This document shows positions 8,477 to 16,332 of a stretch of DNA of 64,000 nucleotides, one piece after another. This stretch comes from Clostridium cellulovorans 743B (lineage in GTDB: Bacteria > Bacillota > Clostridia > Clostridiales > Clostridiaceae), in contig NC_014393.1 of the NCBI RefSeq assembly GCF_000145275.1, positions 4,588,001-4,652,000 on the forward strand, in the 5' to 3' direction. The position numbers and the translations under genes are program-made. The notes below the pieces were generated by a model that was not told the DNA's origin, searched no databases, and was given only the letters and a program-made list of their open reading frames with translations. Position 1 is the first letter of the stretch; each line of letters starts with the position of its first letter.

Positions 8477-9820
8477 ATGAAAGCGATGCACAGCGAATTA
8501 TTCCGCGAACTTATATATGCTTACCACAATGATACTTTTGAAGAAAGAGTAAGTGAACTATTAAAAGACCCAAATATACATAAGGAAGCTTTAGCTAAAA
8601 CTATATCACACCTTTGCGGAGTGGATATAGATTATACTGATAATTTTTCCGAAGCTCTAAAATCAGCAATAATAACCTATGAAGCTAACAATAGAGTAGT
8701 CAATAAAATCCAAGATTGTCCTACAGATTGCCCTGATCCTTCAGGAAGAACTCACTGTCAAGAATCTTGTCCTTTTGACGCTATAATTTGGGACTCAGAA
8801 AAAAGCACAACCGTTATAGATAATGATGCCTGCACTGGTTGTGGTTTTTGCGTAGAAGCGTGTCCTAGTGGTTCTCTTTTAGATAGAACTGAATTTATAC
8901 CTCTTTTAGAATTATTCAAAAACAAAGAACCTGTTATTGCAGCAGTCGCACCTGCAATAGCTGGGCAATTTGGTGATGCTACACTGGATCAATTAAGAAC
9001 ATCATTTAAAAAATTAGGATTTATAGATATGTTTGAAGTAGCTTTTTTTGCTGATATGCTTACATTGCTAGAAGCTGTAGAATTTGATCATTTGGTTCAT
9101 GATAAAGATGATTTGATGATAACTTCTTGTTGCTGCCCAATGTGGGTGGGAATGATAAAACAAATTTATGGTGACCTTGCTAAGCATGTTTCACCATCAG
9201 TTTCTCCTATGATAGCAGCAGGTAGAGTTCTTAAAAGGTTGAATCCAAAAGTTAAAGTTGTATTTATAGGTCCATGCATAGCTAAAAAAGCAGAAGTAAA
9301 GCAACCAGATTTAATAGGTGATATTGATTTTGTATTAACCTTTGCTGAAGTGCAAGAAATTTTTGATACCTTCGAGATAACTCCTTCTGAATTAGATCCT
9401 ACTCCAACAACAGAATATGCAGCTAGGGAAGGAAGGCTATATGCAAGAACTGGTGGTGTTTCATTATCGGTATATGAAGCGGTAAATAGGATTTTTCCAG
9501 AGAAGTCTGAATTATTTAACGCTGTTCAGGCTAACGGAGTTGTTGAATGCAAAAATATTTTAGCGAAAGTTAAAAATGGAGAATTAAAATCAAACTTTCT
9601 AGAAGGTATGGGGTGTGTCGGTGGTTGTGTTGGCGGACCTAAAGCTATATTACCAAAAGAAGAAGGTAGAATTAAAGTTGATGAAACAGCCGAAGCTGCA
9701 AAAGTAAAAATTGCTTTAGACAATGAAACTATGAAATCTATATTAGCGAAAATAGGTATAAATTCTGTTGACGATTTTAAAGATCATGAAAAAGCTAAAA
9801 TATTTCAACGTGAATTTTAA
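8477..9820 (+). CDS. [FeFe]-hydrogenase with two N-terminal 4Fe-4S clusters
   Basis: The 447-residue soluble enzyme interconverts protons and H2 with ferredoxin. A ferredoxin-like region holds two 4Fe-4S sets (C81/C85/C94/C98 and C119/C122/C125/C129). The H-cluster domain follows, with L1 TSCCCPMW (216-223), L2 GPCIAKKAE (265-273) and L3 EGMGCVGGCVGGP (376-388). L1 carries three cysteines and L2 has G in place of the usual M before PC, unlike CpI-type enzymes and resembling the group B hydrogenases of clostridia. AAGGAG lies 9 bases before the ATG. A terminator follows, so it is monocistronic. Confidence 0.93.
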   Translation: MKAMHSELFRELIYAYHNDTFEERVSELLKDPNIHKEALAKTISHLCGVDIDYTDNFSEALKSAIITYEANNRVVNKIQDCPTDCPDPSGRTHCQESCPFDAIIWDSEKSTTVIDNDACTGCGFCVEACPSGSLLDRTEFIPLLELFKNKEPVIAAVAPAIAGQFGDATLDQLRTSFKKLGFIDMFEVAFFADMLTLLEAVEFDHLVHDKDDLMITSCCCPMWVGMIKQIYGDLAKHVSPSVSPMIAAGRVLKRLNPKVKVVFIGPCIAKKAEVKQPDLIGDIDFVLTFAEVQEIFDTFEITPSELDPTPTTEYAAREGRLYARTGGVSLSVYEAVNRIFPEKSELFNAVQANGVVECKNILAKVKNGELKSNFLEGMGCVGGCVGGPKAILPKEEGRIKVDETAEAAKVKIALDNETMKSILAKIGINSVDDFKDHEKAKIFQREF

Positions 9821-9879
9821 TAATTAGCAATTACTAGATTAGCTAATATTCTAAATCTTTCAACCCAAAATATCTTAGT

Positions 9880-9925
9880 AAAAAGCTGCCTTTGAATGAT
9901 AATAGCATTGAAAGGACGGCTTTTT
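9880..9925 (+). terminator. Hydrogenase terminator
   Basis: AAAAAGCTGCCTTTGAATG and CATTGAAAGGACGGCTTTTT pair in a long, slightly imperfect stem with a T-tail, 60 bases after the stop. Confidence 0.85.
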
Positions 9926-10108
9926 CCAATTATCTTTGCATTTTAGTATTGCTAAAGAATACCCCTTTGAATTTGTTAAATTTATATATAGATATTCTAT
10001 CCCTAATATCTTTTTAACATTAAGATGATACTATTTATTTTAGATATATAAGCTATTAAATCAAATTTGAATTTATTTAACTTATAGACTAATATCGAAG
10101 GTGATTAT

Positions 10109-10636
10109 ATGAAAAAGTTTGCTTCATTCTTAAAAAAAGATGCTTTACTATTAGAAAAAATCAACGCCTCTTTAAGGTCTCCCTTTATGGATTGGTTTAT
10201 GCCTAAGATTACTTATCTTGGAACCTTTTATGCGTCACTGATAATTTTATGTCTAATTCTTATATCCACAATTGAAGACAAAATACCATTTTCCTTGACT
10301 CTAGTCATTTCTATGGTTCTTACATCTGCTGTAACCCAAGGAGTAAAAAGAACTGTAAACAGGAATAGACCTTATAATGTCTTATTAAATTTGACGGTAT
10401 CAAAGATCGGAATAGATAAATATTCTTTTCCTTCTGGTCATACTTCTAACGCTTTTGCCTTAGCAGTAATAACTTTTTGTTTCTTTCCATATATTGGAGT
10501 ATTAGCTTTATTTCTCGCAATATTAGTTGCTTTATCTAGAATGTATTTAGGTGTTCATTATCCTACAGATGTTGCCATAGGGTTCATAATAGGAACATTA
10601 AGTTCTTTAATAATTTATTTTTGCTTAATTGTATAA
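10109..10636 (+). CDS. PAP2-family membrane phosphatase
   Basis: This 175-residue membrane phosphatase of the PAP2 superfamily could dephosphorylate undecaprenyl-PP or phosphatidic-acid-type lipids at the membrane. All three family motifs are present: KRTVNRNRP (KxxxxxxRP), PSGHT and SRMYLGVHYPTD with the catalytic His. Several hydrophobic helices surround them. AAGGTGA precedes the ATG. The HAD gene follows 78 bases later on the same strand, so the two may be co-transcribed. Lipid substrate is unknown. Confidence 0.9.
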   Translation: MKKFASFLKKDALLLEKINASLRSPFMDWFMPKITYLGTFYASLIILCLILISTIEDKIPFSLTLVISMVLTSAVTQGVKRTVNRNRPYNVLLNLTVSKIGIDKYSFPSGHTSNAFALAVITFCFFPYIGVLALFLAILVALSRMYLGVHYPTDVAIGFIIGTLSSLIIYFCLIV

Positions 10637-10714
10637 GTATGATATACTCTTAAATAAAGTTATAAAGCTACCATCATTAATTGGTCGCTTAATATTGTAC
10701 TTAGGAGTGATGAA

Positions 10715-11380
10715 ATGCTTTCAAAAATGGAAGGTGCTATATTTGATTTAGATGGTACTCTTGTTGACTCTATGTGGGTATGGCAAAAAATTGATGAAGA
10801 TTATTTATCTGCACGTGGCATCAAAATGCCAAAAGATTTAAAATCTAATATAGAATATTTAAGTTTTGAAGATACTGCAAAATACTTCAAAGCAAATTTT
10901 AATATCGAAGACAGTGTAGAAACTATTATGAATGAATGGAACCAAATGGCATATAGAGAATATTTAGAAAATGTTCCAATGAAACCAAATGCATTGAAAT
11001 TCCTTAATACCCTTAAATCTTGTGGGGTGAAGATCGCCCTCGCTACTAGTAACTGTTACTTACTTCTTGAGACTGTACTGAAAAAGCACGGAGTTTATGA
11101 TTTATTTGATGTAATAGTAACTACTGAAGAAGCAAAAAAAAGCAAAGCATTTCCAGATGTATTTTTGCTCGCAGCAGAAAAATTAAAACTAGCCCCAGAA
11201 AATTGTGTTGTTTTTGAAGATATTTTACCTGCAATAATCAGTGCAAAATCTGTTGGAATGAAAGTAGTAGCTATAGAAGAAGCTTCAACCATAGCTACCC
11301 AAGATAAAATCGTACAAGCTTCTGATATGTATATAGGAGACTATTCTGAACTACTTTTAAAATTAGAAAATGTCTCTTAA
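10715..11380 (+). CDS. HAD-superfamily hydrolase (beta-phosphoglucomutase-like)
   Basis: This 221-residue HAD phosphatase/phosphomutase has motif I DLDGTLVDS with the nucleophile Asp, a helical cap region (about 20-85), motif II as ATSN, a conserved Lys (KSKAFPD) and motif III FEDILPAI. The layout is that of subfamily IA enzymes acting on sugar phosphates or related metabolites. AGGAGTGA precedes the ATG. It lies downstream of the PAP2 phosphatase. Substrate unknown. Confidence 0.9.
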   Translation: MLSKMEGAIFDLDGTLVDSMWVWQKIDEDYLSARGIKMPKDLKSNIEYLSFEDTAKYFKANFNIEDSVETIMNEWNQMAYREYLENVPMKPNALKFLNTLKSCGVKIALATSNCYLLLETVLKKHGVYDLFDVIVTTEEAKKSKAFPDVFLLAAEKLKLAPENCVVFEDILPAIISAKSVGMKVVAIEEASTIATQDKIVQASDMYIGDYSELLLKLENVS

Positions 11381-11505
11381 TGTCAAATATGTTTAATTCT
11401 ATTTTGAGTTGAATACATTTTTATATTTAATATATTGATATTTATGCATTTTTGTTATATTATAAACTTTAGGGATGTATACAAATTTATAACTTGGAGG
11501 CAATT

Positions 11506-11967
11506 ATGGTAATAAATATTATTTTAGGTGTATTGATAGTTGTTTTACTGGCATATATAGTGTTTCTTAATGATTCATTGGCTAAAGAAAAGCGAAAAAA
11601 TTCAGTATTAAACCATGAATTAAACTTACAGCATTTAAAGGGTGACGGCAAAAAGCTTCTTGCAAATGTGGAAATCAGATATTGTACTCCAAAATTTAGA
11701 GTTGCAAATATTTTAAATGATACGGCTCTTTATATAGCTCCTATTGAAACCATAGCTATTGGGAAAATACCTTCAAACCTTTTAGTACAAGTTCTTGATC
11801 AGGCCGTTGCATTAGAAATAACCTGGTACTATGTTACTTTTACTACTACTAACAATGTAAATAATAAAGGTTGGGTTAGAGGTGAAGATATAGTTTTTTC
11901 AATGGATCCACAGAAAAGGAAAACTCAACAACCCGACACCTCAGAAGACACTAATTCAAATAACTAA
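11506..11967 (+). CDS. Membrane-anchored SH3-like protein
   Basis: Predicted 153-residue protein with one N-terminal membrane segment (about 2-20), a basic turn (KEKRKN), and a domain resembling bacterial SH3 in its last strand (NKGWVRGEDIVF). The tail is polar and rich in Q, T, D and N. The topology suggests an anchored cell-wall or protein-binding domain. I use the ATG at 11506, because the alternative TTG at 11494 forms part of the TTGGAGG ribosome site. No specific function can be named. Confidence 0.7.
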   Translation: MVINIILGVLIVVLLAYIVFLNDSLAKEKRKNSVLNHELNLQHLKGDGKKLLANVEIRYCTPKFRVANILNDTALYIAPIETIAIGKIPSNLLVQVLDQAVALEITWYYVTFTTTNNVNNKGWVRGEDIVFSMDPQKRKTQQPDTSEDTNSNN

Positions 11968-11985
11968 CATATGATTTTAAATTCT

Positions 11986-12021
11986 AAAGCATAGCTTACA
12001 ATTAAATAAGCTATGCCTTTT
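11986..12021 (+). terminator. Terminator of the SH3-like gene
   Basis: AAAGCATAGCTTA and TAAGCTATGCCTTTT pair, with a T-rich tail, just after the stop. Confidence 0.75.
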
Positions 12022-12045
12022 AATGTTTGTATAACTATATATAAT

Positions 12046-12092
12046 AAAAAACTATGACAATTCAATCAATTTGATTGCTCCGTCATAGTTTT
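12046..12092 (-). terminator. Terminator of the Fe-alcohol dehydrogenase
   Basis: AAAACTATGAC and GTCATAGTTTT form a stem with a second inner stem CAATCAA/TTGATTG, 25 bases after the minus-strand stop. It can work in both directions. Confidence 0.85.
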
Positions 12093-12116
12093 ATATAAAA
12101 GGCTTATTATATTATA

Positions 12117-13283
12117 TTAAAAATCTACCTTGATTCCATAATATGTACAGTTAAATAGTTTTTCCATTTCTGTTACTGTTATAGTTCTTGGGTTAGATCC
12201 TGTACAAGCATCACCAATAGCTCTTTCAGATATTAATGCAACTTTTTCTTTAAATAAAGCTTCATCAATACCATAATCTTTAAGAGTTAGAGGTATGTCC
12301 ATTTTTACATTTAAATCTCTTATAGATTTAACTAAAGCATCTACTAATTCATCGGTAGTTTCACCCTTCAATCCTATTCTCTTAGCTATATCTGCATATC
12401 TTTCTGCTGCTACTTTTTTATTAAATTCTATTACATATGGTAGGTATATTGCATTTGCACAGCCATGTGGAATGTGAAATACCGCACCTGTTTTATGTGC
12501 CATAGAATGTGTAATACCTAATAATGCATTAGAAAATGCCATACCAGCTAAACATTGGGCATAATGCATTTTTTCTCTTGCATCTTTATCTTCATTATAT
12601 GATTTAAGCAATTCATCATAAATCATTTCTATTGCTTTAATAGCTAATGGATCTGAGAAATCAGAATGTAAACCAGCGACATAAGCTTCAATTGCATGAG
12701 TTAATGCATCCATTCCAGTATGAGCTGTCAATGTTTTTGGCATCGTCTCAGCAAGTTCTGAATCTACTATAGCTATATCTGGAGTTATATTAAAATCTGC
12801 TAAAGGATATTTTATTTCTGTCTTATAATCAGTTATAACTGAAAAAGCAGTTACTTCTGTAGCTGTTCCTGATGTAGATGGTATAGCTACAAATTTTGCC
12901 TTATTTCTTAGTTCTGGAATAGTAAATGGGTCCTTTATGTCATCAAAAGTGAGCTCTGGATGTTCATAGAATACCCACATAGCTTTTGCTGCATCTATCG
13001 GAGAACCTCCCCCTATTGATATTATCCAATCTGGTTCAAATTCTCTCATTGCTTCAGCACCCTTGAATACTGTTTCCACGGACGGATCTGGTTCTACACC
13101 TTCAATCAATCTTGTTTCAATACCAGCTTCTTGAAGATAGCCTATAGCCTTGTCTAAAAATCCAAATTTCTTCATGGATCCTCCACCAACAACTATAACA
13201 GCTTTTTTACCCTTTAGGTTCTTTAATTGTTCCATAGAACCTTTTCCAAAATATAAGTCTCTAGGTAACGTAAATCTATTCAC
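12117..13283 (-). CDS. Iron-containing alcohol dehydrogenase, butanol-dehydrogenase type
   Basis: This 388-residue group III Fe-ADH has the same length and, from memory, very similar sequence to the NADPH-dependent butanol dehydrogenase (Adh1) of solvent-forming clostridia. It would reduce butyraldehyde or acetaldehyde to the alcohol. Visible are the nucleotide-binding GGGSPIDAAK (91-100) and the metal ligands D192, H196, H259 and H273 in HTGMDALTHAIEAY and HSMAHKTGAVFHIPHG. The start is a GTG with AGGAGGG upstream. It stands alone, with its own promoter and terminator. Confidence 0.93.
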   Translation of the reverse strand: MNRFTLPRDLYFGKGSMEQLKNLKGKKAVIVVGGGSMKKFGFLDKAIGYLQEAGIETRLIEGVEPDPSVETVFKGAEAMREFEPDWIISIGGGSPIDAAKAMWVFYEHPELTFDDIKDPFTIPELRNKAKFVAIPSTSGTATEVTAFSVITDYKTEIKYPLADFNITPDIAIVDSELAETMPKTLTAHTGMDALTHAIEAYVAGLHSDFSDPLAIKAIEMIYDELLKSYNEDKDAREKMHYAQCLAGMAFSNALLGITHSMAHKTGAVFHIPHGCANAIYLPYVIEFNKKVAAERYADIAKRIGLKGETTDELVDALVKSIRDLNVKMDIPLTLKDYGIDEALFKEKVALISERAIGDACTGSNPRTITVTEMEKLFNCTYYGIKVDF

Positions 13284-13315
13284 AAAATCCCTCCTAATTA
13301 TGTATTTTTATTTTT

Positions 13316-13344
13316 ATTTTACCATTTTATATGTTTTATTGCAA
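13316..13344 (-). promoter_or_regulatory. Promoter of the Fe-alcohol dehydrogenase
   Basis: On the minus strand TTGCAA (13344-13339) and TAAAAT (13321-13316) are separated by exactly 17 bp and point at the GTG start 33 bases away. Confidence 0.65.
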
Positions 13345-13604
13345 ATTTTAATGCATGTTTACACAAATTTAACATTTTGTATTTTATATTACATAACCTT
13401 ACATAATTGCTGATAATATTTTTATTTATGATTGCTCAATCAAAAGCTTACATACTGATTTTAATCACTTTTTACATTATTTTCTCATATAAACAATTTA
13501 TTTATCAAACTGCATTTACTAGAAATATTGGCTTTGCTAAATCAATTTGACTGCAGTACATAAAGTATAAGCTAGATATCTATCTTGTTTTTTAGCTGAT
13601 CATT
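13345..13604. other. AT-rich spacer without detected gene
   Basis: This spacer lies between the promoter of the alcohol dehydrogenase and the 3' end of the methyltransferase. I see no reading frame with a ribosome site, no convincing hairpin terminator and no repeat. Confidence 0.5.
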
Positions 13605-14486
13605 TTAAACAATGCCACTAGAAATAAACATGCAATGACTATTAACAGCTGAAATTGATTTCTTATTTTCCTGCAAGTAATCACGAATAGCCTTTTGTCC
13701 TTCAAACATTTTTATAGCTTCTTCTCTTGAAAGGCCTCTGTTTATCATTGCCTCAATAAATTGCTGACGCATCTCTTCTGTCATTTTGTCATCATATTGT
13801 GCATACATTAATGCTTCTAGTTGCTCACAGTAGTCATCATCATAGGGATTAACAAACTGAACAAAGTCATTCATTCGAGCTTGCACTTTGTTTAGTCCTA
13901 TTTTTTGCATATAAATAGGCAATTTCACTCCTATCTCAAAGTCTTTTTTTAGTGTGTCAAAGGAATTGCATCTAATTTTTTGTTCAATTCCAAGTAAGTT
14001 GAGTTTGTCGTATTCAAATCCATCTACATAAAAAGCACCACTGGCAGCATTTCTACTTATTTCAATTCCGATTACAAGGCCCCCATCCTTAACAGCACTT
14101 TTCATTTTCTCAAGTATTGATAAAGGATCGGGAATATGTTGTAGCACTGTTTGACATATTGCAATATCATATTTTTCTTTTGCTACAAATTTTATTAAAT
14201 CAGAACAAATAAATTCCACCTGATAATTTGTATTTTGAAAATCTCTTTTCGCTTCTTCTAATAACTTATCACCAATATCAATACCAGTGTACGTACTCCC
14301 AACAGGCAACATCGGTAATAAACTTTTCCCTAAAAAACCTATTCCACATCCAAAGTCTATAATTGATACAGGTTCAGTTATCTTCCAAACTCGCTCAACT
14401 AAAAATCGCATGTAGTCTTCATTCCACCAAGCTGATCGTGACTTTTTAAGATATTCTAATGCATTATTCCATATTGTTTCTCCCAT
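13605..14486 (-). CDS. SAM-dependent methyltransferase (class I)
   Basis: This 293-residue protein contains a Rossmann-fold methyltransferase domain. Motif I is IDFGCGIGFLGKSL (about 43-56), the acidic end of strand 2 is YTGIDIGDKLL, motif II appears as DIAICQTVLQHIPDPLSIL, and motif III follows. The C-terminal 100 residues are helical and acidic with no recognised family. Most similar in plan to small-molecule O/N-methyltransferases. No partner gene is adjacent, so the substrate is unknown. Confidence 0.85.
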   Translation of the reverse strand: MGETIWNNALEYLKKSRSAWWNEDYMRFLVERVWKITEPVSIIDFGCGIGFLGKSLLPMLPVGSTYTGIDIGDKLLEEAKRDFQNTNYQVEFICSDLIKFVAKEKYDIAICQTVLQHIPDPLSILEKMKSAVKDGGLVIGIEISRNAASGAFYVDGFEYDKLNLLGIEQKIRCNSFDTLKKDFEIGVKLPIYMQKIGLNKVQARMNDFVQFVNPYDDDYCEQLEALMYAQYDDKMTEEMRQQFIEAMINRGLSREEAIKMFEGQKAIRDYLQENKKSISAVNSHCMFISSGIV

Positions 14487-14820
14487 TTCATTCTACCTCA
14501 ACTTTCTTAATGACTTATATTCTATACAAGTTCTAATAATGTCTCTACACTAATTCCCTTTACTACAAATAATATCAAGGTATCTTTCTAACCTAATTAT
14601 ATATAAATTCAATTATCCTATTTAGTCCTTACTGTCCAACTCACTTGTTCCAATTATATAATTAAATATAATATTTTATATAAAATTTAATTTTTTACTA
14701 TTGATTCATTTCTTCAATATTTAAATTTTCTTTCTCTCTTATACTCAAAAGATATATATAAATCAGATGTGAACGTCCTTATTTATACATATTTAAACCT
14801 ATTGTATATAAAAAGAATTA
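14487..14820. other. Intergenic region, no gene seen
   Basis: AT-rich spacer upstream of the methyltransferase and downstream of the peptidase terminator. It presumably carries the methyltransferase promoter, but no clear -35/-10 pair stands out. Confidence 0.5.
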
Positions 14821-14853
14821 CTACACGCTAGCTATTATAAGTTAGCTGTGTAG
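14821..14853 (-). terminator. Terminator of the M15 peptidase gene
   Basis: CTACACGCTAGCT and AGTTAGCTGTGTAG form an imperfect stem 57 bases after the minus-strand stop. Confidence 0.55.
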
Positions 14854-14909
14854 CAACTCTTCTAATTTAACTCATTATTATAATTTTGTCTTTGAAAATC
14901 TATGTATTC

Positions 14910-15929
14910 TTATGGTAAAGTTACTAATCCACTGCTGTTAACATAGCCAGCTTTAACTCTAGCATCTAGTTGAGATAATGTGTAGCTATAAGTCTTTTCA
15001 AAATGTGGCTTATCCTTGAAGCTTGTCCAATCTCCACCCCATACAAAACCATGTTGCTTTCCAATCACTGCAATTTTTGCATAACTAGCGTCTGTATATT
15101 GTGCTGCACCATTGACGATTTCAACTACATCTATAGCTAGTCCAAAATTATGCCAACTTTGTCCAGCCTTAGCATTAGTGACAATAGAACCAGAAGTAGT
15201 TCTTCCTTGTGCATATAAAGCATCTTGTTCAGCATATGAACGGAAACCATCAGTAATTCTAACCTTTATTCCTTGATTTTGAGCATCTATGATGAATGCC
15301 ACAACATCATTTTGAATTTTAGGTTGTAATTTTTTAATTCTATCTCTTGTATAAGAATCCCATATATTATTTATATCTGATGTTGTTGATGGCGGTGTCG
15401 TTGGTGTTGTTGCTGAAATCACTTGGCTACTAGATCCTATTAAATAGTTCCAAGTATTTAAATCAACAATACCGTTTTGTGTTAACCCTTTAGCTTTTTG
15501 GAACGCAACTACTGCACTATATGTACCACTACCAAAAATTCCATCTACAGTTAATGATAAGCTATATTTATTCTTTAATAAATATTGAACAGCCTTAACT
15601 GCATTATTATTGCTTCCTTGTTGAGTTGTTACACATAATTTTGACCAAGTATTTTGACCAACTATTCCATCAGAAGTTAATCCCTTTGAAGTTTGAAAAT
15701 TTTTAACTGCTGTTGTTGTTCCTGGACCAAAAGTTCCATCAACAGTAATTCCTGCTGACTGATTGTTTAGAAGGTATTGCAAGGCATATACATTAACACC
15801 ACTGCTACCATGTTGAAGTGTAGGCCAAGTAATTGCTGCAAAAGCAACTTGTGTAAATAATGAAATAATCATTATATTCACTAGAAATACCGAAAGAATA
15901 GACTTTTTAAATATCTTCTTTGCTCCCAT
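14910..15929 (-). CDS. Secreted peptidoglycan-binding M15 (VanY/endolysin-type) peptidase
   Basis: This 339-residue exported cell-wall hydrolase has a signal peptide (about 1-31, ending AFAA) and two PG_binding_1 repeats (about 36-98 and 106-165, each with VDG.FG.GT). A Thr/Pro/Ser linker (172-184) leads to a C-terminal M15 peptidase domain. Zn ligands are H260 and D267 (SWHNFGLAID) and H309 (PHFE). It should cut peptide cross-links, as D-Ala-D-Ala or L-Ala-D-Glu peptidases do. Such domain sets occur in autolysins and phage endolysins, but no phage genes are adjacent. AAAGGGAG precedes the ATG. Confidence 0.9.
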   Translation of the reverse strand: MGAKKIFKKSILSVFLVNIMIISLFTQVAFAAITWPTLQHGSSGVNVYALQYLLNNQSAGITVDGTFGPGTTTAVKNFQTSKGLTSDGIVGQNTWSKLCVTTQQGSNNNAVKAVQYLLKNKYSLSLTVDGIFGSGTYSAVVAFQKAKGLTQNGIVDLNTWNYLIGSSSQVISATTPTTPPSTTSDINNIWDSYTRDRIKKLQPKIQNDVVAFIIDAQNQGIKVRITDGFRSYAEQDALYAQGRTTSGSIVTNAKAGQSWHNFGLAIDVVEIVNGAAQYTDASYAKIAVIGKQHGFVWGGDWTSFKDKPHFEKTYSYTLSQLDARVKAGYVNSSGLVTLP

Positions 15930-16001
15930 TTTTACATAACTCCCTTTTATATTGTATTTTTATACATACTGTACCATTAATGTTTAATAACTTCAATTAT
16001 C

Positions 16002-16027
16002 TTTACAATGTTTTAACCTATTGTAAA
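16002..16027. promoter_or_regulatory. Inverted repeat upstream of the M15 peptidase
   Basis: TTTACAAT and ATTGTAAA are arranged as a dyad with a 10-bp spacer, about 75 bases upstream of the peptidase ATG and just before a possible TTGAAG-17-TACAGT promoter. It may be an operator; the binding protein is unknown. Confidence 0.3.
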
Positions 16028-16137
16028 TAAAAGTTAATAATTTGTAACTATATTCCATAAGTTGCTATGCTATTCCACGTAAATTAGAACCGTATAGTAG
16101 TAACTTAAATAGTTAAATATTTTTTACTTTTTTTAGG

Positions 16138-16166
16138 TTGCACTTTTGTATACTGTGTTATATAAT
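16138..16166 (+). promoter_or_regulatory. Promoter of the type III antitoxin RNA
   Basis: TTGCAC (16138-16143) and TATAAT (16161-16166) are separated by exactly 17 bp. Predicted start is near 16173, 8 bases before the first antitoxin repeat. Confidence 0.8.
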
Positions 16167-16180
16167 GGCAATAGAGTTTG

Positions 16181-16284
16181 GGTGAGGTCCTACCCTACAG
16201 TGGACAGTAAAAATTCAGGTGAGGTCCTACCATATAGTGGACAATAAAAATTCAGGTGAAGTCCTACCAAACAGTGGACTATCA
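16181..16284 (+). repeat. Three tandem 37-nt antitoxin repeats (2.8 copies)
   Basis: Copies start at 16181, 16218 and 16255, and the last stops after 30 nt where the terminator begins. Differences are confined to positions 6, 15-19 and 26-28, outside the bases that can pair. Confidence 0.95.
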
Positions 16285-16306
16285 GGTGGTTATATAACCA
16301 CCTTTT
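16284..16306 (+). terminator. Terminator between antitoxin RNA and toxin gene
   Basis: AGGTGGTTAT/ATAACCACCT is a perfect 20-nt palindrome, followed by TTT. In type III systems a terminator at this place sets the ratio of antitoxin RNA to toxin mRNA. Confidence 0.9.
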
Positions 16307-16332
16307 GCGTTATTTTAGGGAGATATTTTTTT

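Larger units (their letters stand above)
16173..16306 (+). ncRNA. ToxI/antiQ-like type III antitoxin RNA
   Basis: A short transcript would run from the promoter through 2.8 tandem 37-nt repeats to a strong terminator. This is the layout of type III antitoxin RNAs (ToxI, antiQ). Each repeat keeps GGU (1-3), GUCC (7-10), ACC (12-14) and GGAC (22-25). GGU can pair with ACC and GUCC with GGAC, giving an H-type pseudoknot. An A-rich linker (GUAAAAAUUC) at the repeat end is where the toxin would be expected to cut the precursor. Read-through of the terminator would express the toxin. Repeats and pairings are seen directly; folding and processing are inferred. Confidence 0.85.

Noticed and set aside
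10109..11380. Undecaprenyl-phosphate recycling operon
   Set aside because: PAP2 and HAD genes alone are not enough; both families are too broad and no cell-wall gene is linked here.
14910..15929. Phage endolysin marking a prophage
   Set aside because: The protein has a signal peptide and no holin, capsid or other phage genes are near, so a cellular autolysin is as likely.
16181..16284. CRISPR array
   Set aside because: The 37-nt units are contiguous tandem copies with no unique spacers, and no cas gene is present.
16219..16332. In-frame upstream extension of the toxin gene through the repeats
   Set aside because: It would translate the antitoxin repeats and terminator and has no ribosome site; the ATG at 16333 has AGGGAG upstream and gives the family start.
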